Positions 36,251 to 48,535 of a stretch of DNA of 64,000 bases are shown piece after piece. Position 1 is the first letter of the stretch. Each line of letters opens with the position of its first letter. The DNA is from Hoyosella rhizosphaerae (lineage in GTDB: Bacteria; Actinomycetota; Actinomycetes; Mycobacteriales; Mycobacteriaceae), in the NCBI RefSeq assembly GCF_014643175.1, contig NZ_BMJH01000001.1, forward strand, positions 1,215,926 to 1,279,925, written 5' to 3'. A program made the position numbers and the translations under genes. A model generated the notes under the pieces. The model did no database searches and was not told the DNA's origin. It saw only the letters and a list, made by a program, of their open reading frames with translations.

Positions 36251-37542
36251 GCACCGACAAAGCAGTGTTCACTGTTTCAGGCCAGGACTGGGAAGACTTT
36301 GTCCGCGACGCCGCCGAATCTGGCGAGGAGCGCGTCGTAGTGAACATGGGGCCTCAGCACCCGTCCACCCACGGAGTTTTGCGGCTCATTCTCGAAATCG
36401 AAGGTGAAACCGTCACCGAGGCGCGTTGTGGAATCGGGTACCTCCACACTGGCATCGAAAAAAACCTGGAATACAGGAACTGGACTCAAGGCGTCACCTT
36501 CGTCACGCGAATGGACTACCTGTCCCCTTTCTTCAACGAAACCGCCTATTGCCTAGGCGTTGAGAAACTTCTCGGGATTACAGATCAGATACCTGACCGC
36601 GCAAATGTTGTGCGCGTGATGCTCATGGAGCTCAACCGGATTTCCTCGCACCTAGTCGCATTGGCTACGGGCGCTCTCGAACTCGGCGCCATGTCGCCAA
36701 TGCTCTACGGTTTCCGCGAGCGCGAACTGATCCTCGACGTGTTCGAAACAGTCACTGGCCTCAGGATGAATCATGCATTCATCCGGCCAGGAGGATTAGC
36801 GCAAGACCTCCCCGACAACGCCGAGGAGAAGGTTCGCGAAGTCCTTTCGATCATGCCCGACCGCATCAAGGGTCTCGAATCGTTGCTCAATGAAAACCCA
36901 ATCTGGAAGTCCCGCACAGTCGGCGTCGGCTATCTCGATCTCACCGGATGTATGGCACTGGGCATGACTGGGCCTGTGCTTAGGTCCACGGGACTACCCC
37001 ATGATCTACGTAAATCGCAGCCCTACTGCGGCTACGAACAATACGACTTCGACGTGATGACACATGACGGATCAGATTGCTACGGCCGATACTTGATCCG
37101 CGTCAATGAAATGAAAGAGTCACTCAAGATCGTCGAACAGTGCTTAGACAAGCTTCGCCCGGGCCCCGTCATGGTCGAAGATAAAAAGATCGCGTGGCCA
37201 GCCCAATTATCTGTCGGACGGGACGGCATGGGCAACTCGCTTGAACATATCCGCAAGATCATGGGCACTGATATGGAAGCGCTGATTCACCATTTCAAAC
37301 TCGTCACAGAGGGCTTTCGAGTGCCAGCCGGGCAAACCTATGTGGCAGTCGAATCACCCCGCGGGGAACTAGGCGTCCATATGGTCAGCGACGGCAGCAC
37401 CAAACCCTACCGAGTGCACTACCGCGACCCCTCGTTCACCAATCTCCAAGCCGTTGCAGCAATGTGCGAGGGCGGAATGGTAGCCGACGTCATCGCATCA
37501 GTTGCCAGTATCGACCCCGTGATGGGTGGTGTAGACAGATGA
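36247..37542 (+). CDS. nuoD: NADH-quinone oxidoreductase subunit D
   Basis: A 431-residue 49-kDa subunit forming much of the quinone pocket, related to the large subunit of NiFe hydrogenases. Motifs: [31 protein letters not shown] and the C-terminal [11 protein letters not shown]. Length is typical of actinobacterial NuoD. Confidence 0.98.
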   Translation: MSTDKAVFTVSGQDWEDFVRDAAESGEERVVVNMGPQHPSTHGVLRLILEIEGETVTEARCGIGYLHTGIEKNLEYRNWTQGVTFVTRMDYLSPFFNETAYCLGVEKLLGITDQIPDRANVVRVMLMELNRISSHLVALATGALELGAMSPMLYGFRERELILDVFETVTGLRMNHAFIRPGGLAQDLPDNAEEKVREVLSIMPDRIKGLESLLNENPIWKSRTVGVGYLDLTGCMALGMTGPVLRSTGLPHDLRKSQPYCGYEQYDFDVMTHDGSDCYGRYLIRVNEMKESLKIVEQCLDKLRPGPVMVEDKKIAWPAQLSVGRDGMGNSLEHIRKIMGTDMEALIHHFKLVTEGFRVPAGQTYVAVESPRGELGVHMVSDGSTKPYRVHYRDPSFTNLQAVAAMCEGGMVADVIASVASIDPVMGGVDR

Positions 37543-38294
37543 GCCAACAGCCGATTCTTCTCCAACTTGGCCCCCACCCTGGCGAAGCAGGACGAATTGT
37601 CGAACCTGGTGCAAGAGCGTCCTATCCGCCCGATGTGCACCAACGCCTCGTCGCTGACGCACAAACGATCATCAATCGCTACCCACAATCGCGGTCCGCG
37701 CTCCTCCCACTACTGCACCTCGTTCAAGCTGAAGATGGGTACATAACGCCAGCTGGTGTTGAATTTTGCGCCGAACAACTCGACCTCAGCGGCGCTGAAG
37801 TGACAGCGGTTGCCACGTTCTACAGCATGTATCGACGCAAACCCACTGGCGACTATCACGTCGGTGTCTGCACCAACACTTTGTGCGCGATCATGGGTGG
37901 CGATGCCATATATGAGGCAGTAACTCAGCATCTCGGCATCAGTCACGGCGACACGACGGACGATGGGAAAGTAACCCTCGAACACATCGAATGCAACGCT
38001 GCGTGCGACTACGCACCGGTGATGATGGTCAACTGGGAGTTTTTCGACAACCAAACACCAGACTCTGCCATCGCCCTCGTTGATGCTTTACGAAATGGTG
38101 AAGCCGTCACGCCCACCCGCGGGGCGTCGCTGTGCACCTTTCGCGAAACAGCCCGAATCCTCGCGGGTTTCCCCGACACTCGCGATGGGGCCCTCGACGG
38201 CGCGCCTGGTGACGCGACCCTTGTCGGTCTTCGAATCGCTCAAAACGCGACCAACCAAGACGAGCCGGAAACCCATGCCGGGGATGTGAGTTGA
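37539..38294 (+). CDS. nuoE: NADH-quinone oxidoreductase subunit E
   Basis: A 251-residue subunit with the 2Fe-2S cluster N1a, ligated by cysteines in [11 protein letters not shown] and [12 protein letters not shown]. The thioredoxin-like core covers about 30-185; the last 65 residues are a less ordered extension common in actinobacteria. The start is ATG 37539, overlapping the nuoD stop as ATGA; a longer in-frame extension to 37464 lies inside nuoD and is rejected. Confidence 0.97.
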   Translation: MSQQPILLQLGPHPGEAGRIVEPGARASYPPDVHQRLVADAQTIINRYPQSRSALLPLLHLVQAEDGYITPAGVEFCAEQLDLSGAEVTAVATFYSMYRRKPTGDYHVGVCTNTLCAIMGGDAIYEAVTQHLGISHGDTTDDGKVTLEHIECNAACDYAPVMMVNWEFFDNQTPDSAIALVDALRNGEAVTPTRGASLCTFRETARILAGFPDTRDGALDGAPGDATLVGLRIAQNATNQDEPETHAGDVS

Positions 38295-38295
38295 A

Positions 38296-39591
38296 ATGCA
38301 ACTGACACCGGTATTAAGTCAGCATTGGGGCGAACCTAATTCGTGGACGATGCGCTCCTACCGTAGCCACGAAGGGTACACAGCCGCACGAGACGCGCTC
38401 GCGATGGAACCCGATGACGTCATCAAGACAGTCAAAGATGCTGGACTGCGCGGCCGAGGCGGGGCCGGTTTCCCCACCGGAATGAAATGGGGCTTCATTC
38501 CCCAGGGCGACAACAAGCCGCACTACCTCGTCGTCAATGCCGACGAATCAGAACCCGGAACGTGCAAAGACATTCCACTAATGCTCGCCACTCCCCACAC
38601 CCTGATCGAAGGTGTGATCATCGCGGCGTACGCCATCCGCGCGAAGCACGCATTCATCTACCTCAGGGGCGAAGTGGTGCCGGTGCTGCGGAGGCTACAA
38701 GCCGCAGTTGCTGAGGCATACGAGGCTGGCTACCTAGGGAAGAACATCTTTGGCTCAGGGTACGATCTCGAACTTATCGTTCATGCAGGAGCTGGGGCAT
38801 ACATCTGCGGAGAAGAAACAGCGCTTCTCGATTCTCTGGAGGGCCGCCGCGGTCAACCCCGACTCCGCCCACCCTTCCCCGCAGTAGAGGGCCTGTACGC
38901 CTGCCCAACCGTGGTGAACAATGTCGAATCCATCGCGAGTGTGCCCATCATTTTCCGCAAAGGCATCGAGTGGTTTCGGTCGATGGGCAGCGAAAAGTCA
39001 CCTGGTTTCACTCTCTACTCGCTGTCAGGCCACGTCGCGCGCCCCGGCCAGTACGAGGCACCACTCGGCATCACGCTTCGTGAGCTTCTTGACTACGCCG
39101 GCGGTATCAGGGCCGGCCACAAGATTAAGTTCTGGACCCCTGGCGGGTCATCCACTCCCCTTTTCACCGACGCGCACCTGGATGTGCCGCTCGACTACGA
39201 AGGGTGCGGCGCCGCAGGTTCGATGCTCGGCACCAAGGCCCTGCAGATTTTCGACGAAACCACATGCGTCGTGCGAGCGGTGCTGCGGTGGACTGAGTTC
39301 TACGCACACGAATCATGCGGCAAATGCACCCCGTGCCGTGAAGGAACCTACTGGCTCGTGCAAATGATGCGCCGCATCGAAAAAGGCGAAGGAACCGACG
39401 CGGACCTGGAGAAACTGCTCGACATATCGGACAACATTCTCGGCCGATCATTCTGCGCGCTCGGCGATGGTGCAACGAGTCCCATCACATCGTCCATCAA
39501 GTACTTCCGCGACGAGTATCTTGCGCACTTCGAACTCGGCGGCTGCCCTTTTGACCCATACAAGTCCACACTCATGGCGGGGGCCTCATGA
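38296..39591 (+). CDS. nuoF: NADH-quinone oxidoreductase subunit F
   Basis: A 431-residue subunit that binds NADH and FMN and the 4Fe-4S cluster N3. NADH/FMN motifs are [16 protein letters not shown] and [19 protein letters not shown]; the cluster is in [15 protein letters not shown] plus the later Cys of [11 protein letters not shown]. It begins one base after the nuoE stop. Confidence 0.98.
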   Translation: MQLTPVLSQHWGEPNSWTMRSYRSHEGYTAARDALAMEPDDVIKTVKDAGLRGRGGAGFPTGMKWGFIPQGDNKPHYLVVNADESEPGTCKDIPLMLATPHTLIEGVIIAAYAIRAKHAFIYLRGEVVPVLRRLQAAVAEAYEAGYLGKNIFGSGYDLELIVHAGAGAYICGEETALLDSLEGRRGQPRLRPPFPAVEGLYACPTVVNNVESIASVPIIFRKGIEWFRSMGSEKSPGFTLYSLSGHVARPGQYEAPLGITLRELLDYAGGIRAGHKIKFWTPGGSSTPLFTDAHLDVPLDYEGCGAAGSMLGTKALQIFDETTCVVRAVLRWTEFYAHESCGKCTPCREGTYWLVQMMRRIEKGEGTDADLEKLLDISDNILGRSFCALGDGATSPITSSIKYFRDEYLAHFELGGCPFDPYKSTLMAGAS

Positions 39592-42041
39592 CTCAGTCAA
39601 CTCAAAACGGGTCGATTCACAACGGGCCTAGTCAAGAAAGCTCCACACCAGCCGAAACGGACCTCGTCACCGTCCACATCGACGGTGTTGAAGTGAACGT
39701 ACCCAAAGGCACGCTTGTCATTCGCGCCGCAGAACTCATCGGGGTGCAAATCCCCCGGTTCTGCGACCACCCCTTGCTCGAACCTGCAGGTGCGTGCCGC
39801 CAGTGTCTGGTTGAGGTCGAAGGGCAACGAAAGCCGCTGGCATCCTGCACCACCACCGTGTCGCATGGCATGGAAGTGCGCACCCAAATGACATCACCCG
39901 TAGCCGACAAGGCCCAAAAAGGTGTCATGGAACTGCTCCTGATCAACCACCCACTCGACTGCCCTGTGTGTGACAAAGGTGGAGAATGCCCACTGCAAAA
40001 TCAGGCGATGTCAAACGGACAATCCGAGTCGCGGTTCACAGGGGAAAAACGAACCTTCCCGAAACCAATTAACATTTCTTCCCAGGTCCTTCTCGACCGG
40101 GAACGTTGCGTCCTGTGCGCCCGATGCACACGGTTCTCGGACCAGATCGCAGGCGACCCCTTCATCGAACTGCAAGAACGAGGGGCACTCCAACAAGTCG
40201 GTATTTATGCCAACGAGCCTTTTGAGTCCTACTTTTCGGGCAACACAGTCCAGATTTGCCCAGTCGGTGCATTAACAGGAGCCGCATACAGGTTCAGGGC
40301 ACGTCCGTTCGATCTTGTGTCGTCACCGAGCGTGTGCGAACACTGCGCGAGTGGATGTTCTCAACGCACAGACCATCGGCGTGGCAAAGTGCTGCGTCGG
40401 CTCGCCGGAGATGACCCAGAAGTCAACGAGGAATGGAACTGCGACAAAGGCCGCTGGGCCTTTACATACGCTGCGGAACCTGACCGGTTCACAACCCCCA
40501 TGGTCCGGGGCGCCGATGGCGAACTGCACTCCGCGTCGTGGTCCGAGGCACTGACTGCCGCAGCAGAGGGGTTAACTGCCGCGGGTGGCAAGGCAGGTGT
40601 GCTCGTCGGTGGCCGTGTGACCCAAGAGGACGCCTACGGCTACGCCAAGTTTGCTCGAATGGTGCTCAACACCAACGATGTTGACTTCCGCGCACGCGCT
40701 CATTCAGATGAGGAAGCGCATTTCCTCACCTCGCATGTAGCAGCAGGCGCAGCGCAAGCAACGTACGCAGAAGTGGAGAACTCCTCAGCGGTCCTGCTTG
40801 TGGGATTCGAACCAGAAGAAGAATCACCAATAGTTTTCCTTCGCCTTCGAAAAGCGGCCCGCAAAAAGCAGTTACCCATCTTTTCTGTAGCTCCGTACGC
40901 CTCACCAGGTTTGAAGAAGGTTTCAGGCACACTCCTGAGCACCACGCCGGGAGGGGAAGCTGAAGTACTCGACGGCCTGAACACGAACGATCCCGTTTTC
41001 CAACACCTGACCTCCAAAAATGCGGTCATTATCGTCGGGGAGCGCCTGGCGGCGATGCCCGGCAGCCTTTCCGCCGCGTGCCGCCTCGCCGAGAGGACCG
41101 GCGCCGCCTTGGTGTGGATCCCCCGCCGAGCAGGTGAACGCGGAGCCCTCAATGCTGGCGCATTCCCTCACCTACTGCCCGGCGGCCGACCAGTCACCGA
41201 CAGTCGCGCAGCCGCCGAAGTACGTGAACTATGGGGTGCCAGTGCCCTACCTGACAGACCAGGGCGCGATACCGACAGCATCGTGACGGCGACGATCGAC
41301 GGAACTCTGACTGCGCTTTTAGTCGGTGGCGTCGATCCCTATGACTTGCCCCATCCGCGCGCGGCACTCTCGAGCCTTGACACAGCGACGTTCGTTGTCA
41401 GTTTAGAACTACGCCCCAGCGCCGTCACCGAGCGTGCCCACGTCGTGTTCCCCGTAGCATCAGTCGCCGAAAAACAAGGGACATTCCTCAACTGGGAAGG
41501 ACGCCCCCGGCAATTTGATGCTGCATTAAAAGATGCGGGAACAATGCCTGACGTGCGAATCCTGCACGCATTGGCTGGCCGCATGGGTGTTCCCCTGGGA
41601 CTCCCCGACGTGAGCGCAGCACGTGACGAAATTCGCGCGCTAGGCACCTGGAACGGCGACCTACCCGCTACGCCTACGATCCCGCCCGGAACGACGTTGA
41701 AGCCGAAAATGGGCGAAGCGGTATTGGCGACCTGGCGCATGCTGCTCGATGAAGGTTCACTGCAAGACGGCGAACCGCACCTCGCTGGGACGGCACGCAC
41801 ACCCGTCGTGCGCCTGAGCAAGGACACCGCAGCTGAAATCGGTGCCAGTCACAATGACGCCGTTACCGTGCGATCGCGCCACGGAGCCATCACGCTGCCC
41901 CTCGCCGTTACTGACATGCCATCACGCGTTGTGTGGTTGCCTCAACGATCCGCCGGGTGCGCTGTATACAAAACTCTCGGGGTCGACAACGGCAGTGTTG
42001 TCGAAATCTCAGTTGCGCGCAGCGACGGTGATGCACTGTGA
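39588..42041 (+). CDS. nuoG: NADH-quinone oxidoreductase subunit G
   Basis: An 817-residue largest peripheral subunit. N-terminal 2Fe-2S ferredoxin domain ([23 protein letters not shown], with the fourth Cys in LASCTT), then [17 protein letters not shown] and [11 protein letters not shown] for 4Fe-4S clusters, then [17 protein letters not shown] (molybdopterin-type domain entry) and a molybdopterin-oxidoreductase-like region without cofactor. The start overlaps nuoF (ATGA). Confidence 0.97.
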   Translation: MTQSTQNGSIHNGPSQESSTPAETDLVTVHIDGVEVNVPKGTLVIRAAELIGVQIPRFCDHPLLEPAGACRQCLVEVEGQRKPLASCTTTVSHGMEVRTQMTSPVADKAQKGVMELLLINHPLDCPVCDKGGECPLQNQAMSNGQSESRFTGEKRTFPKPINISSQVLLDRERCVLCARCTRFSDQIAGDPFIELQERGALQQVGIYANEPFESYFSGNTVQICPVGALTGAAYRFRARPFDLVSSPSVCEHCASGCSQRTDHRRGKVLRRLAGDDPEVNEEWNCDKGRWAFTYAAEPDRFTTPMVRGADGELHSASWSEALTAAAEGLTAAGGKAGVLVGGRVTQEDAYGYAKFARMVLNTNDVDFRARAHSDEEAHFLTSHVAAGAAQATYAEVENSSAVLLVGFEPEEESPIVFLRLRKAARKKQLPIFSVAPYASPGLKKVSGTLLSTTPGGEAEVLDGLNTNDPVFQHLTSKNAVIIVGERLAAMPGSLSAACRLAERTGAALVWIPRRAGERGALNAGAFPHLLPGGRPVTDSRAAAEVRELWGASALPDRPGRDTDSIVTATIDGTLTALLVGGVDPYDLPHPRAALSSLDTATFVVSLELRPSAVTERAHVVFPVASVAEKQGTFLNWEGRPRQFDAALKDAGTMPDVRILHALAGRMGVPLGLPDVSAARDEIRALGTWNGDLPATPTIPPGTTLKPKMGEAVLATWRMLLDEGSLQDGEPHLAGTARTPVVRLSKDTAAEIGASHNDAVTVRSRHGAITLPLAVTDMPSRVVWLPQRSAGCAVYKTLGVDNGSVVEISVARSDGDAL

Positions 42042-43336
42042 ACTACACCGACCTGAGCATGTTCGGCATCGACCCCTGGTGGTTGATCATCGCCAAAGCA
42101 ATTGCGATCTTCGGTTTCCTGATGGTGACCACGCTGGTGATGATTCTTGCCGAACGCAAAGTGATCGCATGGATGCAGATGCGTGTTGGCCCGAACCGCG
42201 TCGGCCCCAAAGGCATGCTGCAAACACTTGCGGACGGTCTCAAACTTGCCCTGAAGGAGGGCATTTTCCCCGCTGCAGCAGACAAGCCTGTCTACTTTCT
42301 CGCACCCATCATCGCGGTGACGACAGCGATCCTTGCGTTTGCCGTTATCCCCTTCGGCCCCGTCGTTTCGATATTTGGCAACCAGACCCCACTCCAACTC
42401 ACAGACTTACCCGTCGCGGTGCTTTACGTCCTCGCCGTGACCTCGATCGGTGTCTATGGCATCGTTCTCGCAGGCTGGTCATCCGGTTCCACGTACCCGC
42501 TACTGGGCGGTTTGCGCGCCACCGCACAGGTAATTTCCTACGAAATCGCCATGGCCATGTCCTTCGTGGCGGTGTTCCTTTTCGCCGGAACGATGGCGAC
42601 GTCAGGAATTGTGTCTGCACAGCAAAACACATGGTTCGTGTTTCTCTTGCTGCCGTCGTTCCTCATCTACGTCACGTCCATGGTGGGCGAAACGAACCGA
42701 GCACCATTCGACCTTCCCGAAGCGGAAGGCGAACTTGTCGGCGGATTCCACACCGAATACTCCTCACTCCGCTTCGCGATGTTTATGCTCGCCGAGTACA
42801 TCAACATGATCACAGTGTCAGCACTTGCCACAACGCTCTTCCTCGGCGGGTGGCACGCACCGTGGCCGATCAGCTTCTGGGACGGCGCCAACACAGGCTG
42901 GTTGCCGGTAATGTGGTTCGTCCTCAAGGTGTGGGCATTCTTGTTCCTGTTCATCTGGTTGCGCGCAACCCTGCCGCGATTTAGATACGACCAGTTCATG
43001 AACCTCGGGTGGAAGGTCCTCATTCCGATTTCCCTGGGTTGGGTGCTCGTCGTGGCCACCGTGCGCGGTTTCTACAGCGCCGGATACGACGTCGCCACCA
43101 TCGTGCTCGCGACAATCGGCGGCGCAATCGCATTGCTCTTGCTCACGGTGCTGTGGATGCGAAGGCGACGCCAACCGGAAACACCTCAAACAACACCAGC
43201 GGAATTCGCCCCTCTCGCAGGTGGTTTCCCTGTTCCACCCATGCCTGGCCAAACCGCACAAACCGCAGGGCGACGGCCCGTCGTCATCTCAAGCGCAACC
43301 CCCGAAGTCTCGGGTAGGGAGGGCAACGATGTCTAA
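42038..43336 (+). CDS. nuoH: NADH-quinone oxidoreductase subunit H
   Basis: A 432-residue eight-helix membrane subunit at the quinone site. Signatures: [34 protein letters not shown] and [20 protein letters not shown]. The C-terminal 60 residues are a hydrophilic Pro-rich tail ([20 protein letters not shown]), longer than usual. GTG start coupled to nuoG. Confidence 0.97.
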   Translation: MNYTDLSMFGIDPWWLIIAKAIAIFGFLMVTTLVMILAERKVIAWMQMRVGPNRVGPKGMLQTLADGLKLALKEGIFPAAADKPVYFLAPIIAVTTAILAFAVIPFGPVVSIFGNQTPLQLTDLPVAVLYVLAVTSIGVYGIVLAGWSSGSTYPLLGGLRATAQVISYEIAMAMSFVAVFLFAGTMATSGIVSAQQNTWFVFLLLPSFLIYVTSMVGETNRAPFDLPEAEGELVGGFHTEYSSLRFAMFMLAEYINMITVSALATTLFLGGWHAPWPISFWDGANTGWLPVMWFVLKVWAFLFLFIWLRATLPRFRYDQFMNLGWKVLIPISLGWVLVVATVRGFYSAGYDVATIVLATIGGAIALLLLTVLWMRRRRQPETPQTTPAEFAPLAGGFPVPPMPGQTAQTAGRRPVVISSATPEVSGREGNDV

Positions 43337-43895
43337 AGTGCCACTTTTTCTTGGCCCCATCAAGGGCTTCGGCGTGACGTTCTCCACGATGTTCAAAAAG
43401 CCGAACACAGAACTGTATCCGGAGGTCAAGACGCCGACTGCGGAGCGCTACCACGGCCGCCACCAGCTCAATAGGCACCCTGATGGCCTGGAAAAATGCA
43501 TCGGTTGCGAACTGTGTGCGTGGGCCTGCCCCGCAGACGCTATCTACGTCGAAGGCGCCACCAACACGGATGAAGAGCGTTACTCACCAGGCGAACGCTA
43601 TGGCCGGGTCTACCAAATCAACTACCTCCGGTGCATAGGATGCGGCCTCTGCATCGAGGCATGCCCCACCCGTGCGCTGACTATGACCAATGAGTACGAA
43701 ATGGCTGACGACAACCGCGCAGACCTCATCTACGAAAAAGACCGCCTTCTGGCGCCGTTGGAAGACAACATGCTCGCACCGCCACATGACATGTTCCCCG
43801 GCACCACCGACGAAAATTACTATCGCGGCGACGTGACCCATGCAGTGCCCGAGCAACGCACCACCCCCGTCGACGAGGGCGAGGAATCTCAGTGA
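43329..43895 (+). CDS. nuoI: NADH-quinone oxidoreductase subunit I
   Basis: A 188-residue ferredoxin-like subunit with clusters N6a and N6b in [20 protein letters not shown] and [18 protein letters not shown]. The start at 43329 ([18 protein letters not shown]) overlaps the nuoH stop by 8 nt; the open frame to 43221 belongs to nuoH coding sequence. Confidence 0.97.
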   Translation: MSKVPLFLGPIKGFGVTFSTMFKKPNTELYPEVKTPTAERYHGRHQLNRHPDGLEKCIGCELCAWACPADAIYVEGATNTDEERYSPGERYGRVYQINYLRCIGCGLCIEACPTRALTMTNEYEMADDNRADLIYEKDRLLAPLEDNMLAPPHDMFPGTTDENYYRGDVTHAVPEQRTTPVDEGEESQ

Positions 43896-44692
43896 CCAAT
43901 TTGCTCGCGTTAGGCGTAGGGACCGCACCCTTCACCCAAACCTCCACTGCCGAAGCCATCCAGTTCTGGGTCCTCGGCGCCATCGCGGTAATAGGGGCAC
44001 TCGGAGTTGTTACCGCCAAACGGGCAGTGCACTCAGCCCTGTTCCTCGCGTTGACCATGATTATTCTTGCGGTGTTCTACATTGTCCAAGGCGCCATGTT
44101 TCTCGGTGTGGCACAAATCGTGGTCTACACCGGCGCAGTAATGATGCTGTTCCTGTTCGTGCTGATGCTCATTGGCGTGGAGTCATCGGATTCACTTGTC
44201 GAAACCATCCGCGGACAAAGGGTGGCAGGAATCGCTGGCGGGCTCGGATTTGGTCTCCTACTTGTCGGCGGACTCAGCCGAACAGAGTTTCCCGCATTCG
44301 TTGGCCTCGCCGATGCCAACGTCACAGGAAACGTCCCGGGCCTGGCGGAACTGCTCTTCATCCGCTACGTGTGGGCGTTCGAGCTCACCGGAGCGCTGTT
44401 GATCATTGCGACAATCGGCGCCATGGTTCTCGCTCACCGCGAGCAAATCGAGAAGCGGCGCAACCAGCGGGAACAGTCCGAAGAGCGGTTTCGCACCGGC
44501 ACCCACGTGACGCCCATGCCCAGCCCCGGGGTGTTCGCACGCCACAACGCCGTCAACGTGCCCGCACTCCTTCCCGACGGCTCGTACTCCCGACTATCGG
44601 TCAGCAAAATCCTCCAACGCCGCGAAGCAGAAATCAGCGGACTACCACCGCGGCCGCCAACAGCCGAAGAGCATGAGGAGGACACTCAGTGA
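43892..44692 (+). CDS. nuoJ: NADH-quinone oxidoreductase subunit J
   Basis: A 266-residue subunit with five helices in residues 20-175 ([50 protein letters not shown] is characteristic). The remaining 90 residues are a hydrophilic tail. GTG start, GTGA overlap with nuoI. Confidence 0.96.
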   Translation: MTNLLALGVGTAPFTQTSTAEAIQFWVLGAIAVIGALGVVTAKRAVHSALFLALTMIILAVFYIVQGAMFLGVAQIVVYTGAVMMLFLFVLMLIGVESSDSLVETIRGQRVAGIAGGLGFGLLLVGGLSRTEFPAFVGLADANVTGNVPGLAELLFIRYVWAFELTGALLIIATIGAMVLAHREQIEKRRNQREQSEERFRTGTHVTPMPSPGVFARHNAVNVPALLPDGSYSRLSVSKILQRREAEISGLPPRPPTAEEHEEDTQ

Positions 44693-44988
44693 GTCCCGAG
44701 TACTACCTCTATCTGTCGGCACTCCTCTTCACCATCGGCGCCGTAGGTGTGCTGCTACGGCGCAACGCCATCGTCGTGTTCATGTGCATTGAGCTCATGC
44801 TCAATGCGACAAATCTTGCGTTCGTTACGTTCGCCCGAATGCACGGCAACCTGGATGGTCAAGTATTCGCCTTCTTCACCATGGTTGTCGCCGCAGCCGA
44901 AGTGGTCATTGGGCTCGCCATCATCATGGCGATCTTCCGCACCCGTCGCTCGGCCTCGGTCGACGAAGCTAACCTGCTCAAAAACTGA
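44689..44988 (+). CDS. nuoK: NADH-quinone oxidoreductase subunit K
   Basis: A 99-residue subunit with three helices and the two conserved glutamates in [16 protein letters not shown] and [12 protein letters not shown] that take part in proton transfer. GTG start overlapping nuoJ. It is the only nuo gene from B to N, apart from the one-base nuoE-nuoF gap, whose stop is not directly joined to the next nuo start. Confidence 0.97.
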   Translation: MSPEYYLYLSALLFTIGAVGVLLRRNAIVVFMCIELMLNATNLAFVTFARMHGNLDGQVFAFFTMVVAAAEVVIGLAIIMAIFRTRRSASVDEANLLKN

Positions 44989-44992
44989 CGTC

Positions 44993-45052
44993 ATGCAGAG
45001 GAATATGAGTGTGTTCATGAAACATGCCCGAACGCCGGGGGCTAGCGCATGA
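44993..45052 (+). CDS. 19-codon bridging ORF between nuoK and nuoL
   Basis: ATG 44993 opens [19 protein letters not shown] and its TGA (45050-45052) overlaps the nuoL ATG as ATGA. It begins 4 nt after the nuoK stop. It thus restores the stop/start overlap found between nearly all other nuo genes and may keep nuoL translation coupled. No protein homology is expected. Internal ATG codons at 45005 and 45017 are in the same frame. Confidence 0.45.
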   Translation: MQRNMSVFMKHARTPGASA

Positions 45053-46947
45053 CCGAATCATTGATGCTCGAATCGCTGTGGCTTCTACCCACCTTGCCGC
45101 TTCTCGGTGCCGCGATTCTGCTACTAGTGGGCAAGCGCGGCGACGCATGGGGCCACATCGTTGGAACGGCGGCAGCGCTCGGTTCGTTCGCGCTAGCTCT
45201 GTCTATGTTCGCCACGATGGCCGGGCGCAGCTCAGACGATCGACTAGTCCAGCAGAGCTTGTTCAGCTGGGTCCCCGTCGCTGAACTGCAAGTTGATTTC
45301 GGTCTGCAGCTTGATCCCCTGTCGATGAGCTTCGTTCTACTCATCACAGGCGTGGGATCACTCATCCATGTCTACTCCATCGGGTACATGGCGCACGATC
45401 CCGGCCGTAGGAGGTTTTTCGCCTACCTCAATCTATTCCTCGCGGCGATGCTGCTCCTTGTCCTAGCCGACAACTTCCTTGGGCTCTACGTCGGTTGGGA
45501 AGGCGTAGGCCTTGCCTCATACCTATTGATCGGTTTCTGGGCCCACAAACCATCGGCCGCAACCGCGGCGAAAAAAGCCTTCCTGGTCAACCGTGTGGGC
45601 GATATGGGACTTGCCCTCGCGATGATGATCATGTTCGTCACATTCGGGTCCGTGGCATTCTCCGATGTCTTCGCCAACGCGGGCGACGCAAGCGACGGAA
45701 TCTTAACGGCCCTAGGCTTCTTGCTCCTGCTCGGCGCGTGCGGCAAATCGGCTCAAGTTCCCTTGCAGTCATGGCTCGGCGACGCGATGGAAGGCCCCAC
45801 CCCAGTCTCCGCGCTCATCCACGCCGCCACCATGGTCACCGCAGGTGTATACCTCATCACCCGATCCGGCCCCATCTTCAACCTGTCCCCCGCCGCGCAA
45901 CTGGGCGTCGTCATCGTCGGAGCCGTGACTCTGCTGTTTGGTGCCATCATCGGCTGCGCCAAAGACGAATTTAAAAAGGCGTTGGCCGCATCGACAATGA
46001 GCCAAATCGGGTACATGATGCTCGCCGCGGGCCTCGGCCCCGCGGGGTATGCGTTTGCGATCATGCACCTTGTCACCCACGGCTTCTTCAAAGCCGGACT
46101 GTTCCTGGGTGCGGGATCAGTAATGCACGGAATGAACGACGAGGTGAACATGCGCCGGTACGGCGGCTTGCGAGCCGTCATGCCGATCACCTTCGTGACC
46201 TTCGGACTTGGTTATCTCGCGATCATCGGGGTCCCCCCATTCGCTGGGTTCTTCTCGAAGGAAAAGATCATTGAAGTGGCATTCGACGCTGGCGGTGTCA
46301 AGGGTTACATCCTCGGCGCGGCAGTACTCCTCGGTGCGGGACTTACGGCCTACTACATGACGCGTGTCATGATCATGACCTTCTTCGGGAAGAAACGCTG
46401 GGCTCCCGAAGCGCACCCGCACGAGGCACCTCTGAGCATGACGGCCCCCATGGTGTTGCTGGCAATCGGATCAGTCGGTGGTGGCGCCTTCCTCGCACTG
46501 GGTGGCCGATTCGAAGCATGGCTCGAACCAGTTGTCGGATCGCATGATGGCGAACACGTACTCCCCGTGTGGGTCATCACCACACTCGCACTCGGCGTTG
46601 TCGCCGTCGGTGTTGCGGTCGCAGTCCTGCAGTACGGCCGCAGCGACGTTCCGCAAGAAGCGCCCGACGACGTTTCAGCGTTGACAGTTGCTGCCAGGCG
46701 CGACCTCTACGGTGATGCCGTCAACGAAAAGGCGCTCATGCTGCCCGGTCAAACACTCACGGCAACACTCGTCCGCGTCGACGACACAGTGGTCGACGGC
46801 GCGGTACGCGGCGTTCCCGCCACACTCGGACGGGCATCGTCGCGGATAAGACAATTGCAAACCGGGTTTGTTCGGTCTTACGCGCTTCTGGTCCTGCTCG
46901 GGGCGGCCCTCATCATCGCCGTAATGCTGATCGGAGGCGCCTTGTGA
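45049..46947 (+). CDS. nuoL: NADH-quinone oxidoreductase subunit L
   Basis: A 632-residue antiporter-like subunit with the long lateral helix. Motifs: [101 protein letters not shown] (proton channel Lys and His) and [15 protein letters not shown]. Length is typical. Confidence 0.97.
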   Translation: MTESLMLESLWLLPTLPLLGAAILLLVGKRGDAWGHIVGTAAALGSFALALSMFATMAGRSSDDRLVQQSLFSWVPVAELQVDFGLQLDPLSMSFVLLITGVGSLIHVYSIGYMAHDPGRRRFFAYLNLFLAAMLLLVLADNFLGLYVGWEGVGLASYLLIGFWAHKPSAATAAKKAFLVNRVGDMGLALAMMIMFVTFGSVAFSDVFANAGDASDGILTALGFLLLLGACGKSAQVPLQSWLGDAMEGPTPVSALIHAATMVTAGVYLITRSGPIFNLSPAAQLGVVIVGAVTLLFGAIIGCAKDEFKKALAASTMSQIGYMMLAAGLGPAGYAFAIMHLVTHGFFKAGLFLGAGSVMHGMNDEVNMRRYGGLRAVMPITFVTFGLGYLAIIGVPPFAGFFSKEKIIEVAFDAGGVKGYILGAAVLLGAGLTAYYMTRVMIMTFFGKKRWAPEAHPHEAPLSMTAPMVLLAIGSVGGGAFLALGGRFEAWLEPVVGSHDGEHVLPVWVITTLALGVVAVGVAVAVLQYGRSDVPQEAPDDVSALTVAARRDLYGDAVNEKALMLPGQTLTATLVRVDDTVVDGAVRGVPATLGRASSRIRQLQTGFVRSYALLVLLGAALIIAVMLIGGAL

Positions 46948-48503
46948 ACACCCTCCCCTTACTGACGCTGCTGTGGGCGGTTCCCGTCATCGGCGCTGCC
47001 GTCATCATGGCGCTACCGGCACAACTACCTCACCTCGCCAAGCACATAGCGTTGTCGACTTCGCTGATTGTTCTTGCCCTCGTTGTAGTCGTCACCGTCG
47101 GGTTCGACCCAAACGGTGAGCAGTACCAGTTCGTCGAAACAGTCAGTTGGATCCCCTCACTGGGCGCACAATACTCACTTGGTGTTGACGGAATTGGGCT
47201 TGTACTCGTCATCCTCACCGGCGCACTCATGCCGCTACTGCTCGTTGCCGCATGGAACGACGAGCACACCTTTCCAGGCACACAGAAGCGCCCCGTCCAC
47301 ACCTATCTAGCACTGATGCTGCTCGTGCAGGCCATGGTGATGGTCACCTTCACGTCCCTCGATATCCTGCTGTTCTACATTTTCTTCGAGGCAATGCTCA
47401 TCCCGATGTACTTCCTCATCGGAGGTTTTGGAGGACCAAACCGGGCAGCCGCCGCAGTAAAGTTCCTCCTCTACAACCTGCTCGGCGGACTCATCATGCT
47501 CGCCGCTGTGATTGGTTTGTTCATCGTGACAGCGGACCTACCCGGCGGCAGCACCTTTGACTTCCGCGCCATCACCGCAGCAATCGCAAATGGTGAACTA
47601 ACGATCGATTCAGGCGTCGCCAAACTGCTGTTCCTTGGATTCACCTTCGCATTCGCAGTGAAAGCTCCGCTGTGGCCGTTCCACACGTGGCTACCAGGAG
47701 CGGCCGTTCAAGCGACACCGGCAAGCGCCGTGCTGATGATGGCAATAGTCGACAAAGTAGGCACATTCGCGATGCTGCGATACAGCCTGCAACTGTTTCC
47801 CGACGCTGCTGCCTACTTCACCCCGATCATCATCACACTCGCCGTTATCGGCATCATTTACGGCGCAATCCTTGCGATCGGGCAGACCGACATCATGCGA
47901 CTCATCGCCTATACGTCGATCTCCCACTTTGGATTCATCATCCTTGGCATCTTCGCGATGACACACCAAAGTCACGCTGGCGCTGCCCTCTACATGGTCA
48001 ACCACGGAATCGCTACCGCCGCACTGTTCCTCACTGCTGGGTTCCTCGTCAGCAGGCGTGGCACACGAGCGATCGCAGACTTCGGGGGGATCCAAAAGGT
48101 CGCGCCCATTATGGCTGCGTCATTCCTCATCGCAGGCCTCGCCACATTGTCGCTACCGGGCCTCGCGCCGTTCATCAGCGAATTCCTGGTGCTCATTGGC
48201 ACGTTCGGCAACTACCCTGTCGCCGCAATCTTCGCCACCACCACGTTCGTTCTCGCTGCGATTTACATCTTGTGGACCTACCAACGCGTCATGACAGGCC
48301 CCCTGACCAAGGCGAACGACACCGTTACGGACCTGCGCCCCCGCGAAATCACCGTTGTGGTACCTCTCATCGCCGCACTGATCGTGTTGGGTGTCTTCCC
48401 TAAACCAGCCCTCGATGTCATTAACCCTGCCGTCGCTACTGTCCTCACTACGCTGGAGACAACAGTCGCTGACGGCAACGCGACCGGAGGTGCGTCCCAG
48501 TGA
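46944..48503 (+). CDS. nuoM: NADH-quinone oxidoreductase subunit M
   Basis: A 519-residue antiporter-like subunit with 14 helices. Key stretches: [21 protein letters not shown] (channel Glu), [44 protein letters not shown] (channel Lys residues) and [20 protein letters not shown] start overlaps nuoL. Confidence 0.97.
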   Translation: MNTLPLLTLLWAVPVIGAAVIMALPAQLPHLAKHIALSTSLIVLALVVVVTVGFDPNGEQYQFVETVSWIPSLGAQYSLGVDGIGLVLVILTGALMPLLLVAAWNDEHTFPGTQKRPVHTYLALMLLVQAMVMVTFTSLDILLFYIFFEAMLIPMYFLIGGFGGPNRAAAAVKFLLYNLLGGLIMLAAVIGLFIVTADLPGGSTFDFRAITAAIANGELTIDSGVAKLLFLGFTFAFAVKAPLWPFHTWLPGAAVQATPASAVLMMAIVDKVGTFAMLRYSLQLFPDAAAYFTPIIITLAVIGIIYGAILAIGQTDIMRLIAYTSISHFGFIILGIFAMTHQSHAGAALYMVNHGIATAALFLTAGFLVSRRGTRAIADFGGIQKVAPIMAASFLIAGLATLSLPGLAPFISEFLVLIGTFGNYPVAAIFATTTFVLAAIYILWTYQRVMTGPLTKANDTVTDLRPREITVVVPLIAALIVLGVFPKPALDVINPAVATVLTTLETTVADGNATGGASQ

Positions 48504-48535
48504 CCCCAACAGCACTTGTGACCCCAACAGCAATT
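48500..48535 (+). repeat. 18-nt tandem duplication at the nuoN start
   Basis: GTGACCCCAACAGCAMTT is repeated at 48500-48517 and 48518-48535, with one difference. The first copy includes the nuoM stop (TGA 48501-48503) and the first GTG; the second supplies an in-frame GTG. Confidence 0.85.

Noticed and set aside
41842-42984. 380-codon plus-strand open frame inside nuoG/nuoH
   Set aside because: It overlaps the conserved nuoG end and nuoH in another frame, is Arg/His/Pro-rich and has no recognisable motif; it is a shadow of high-GC coding DNA.
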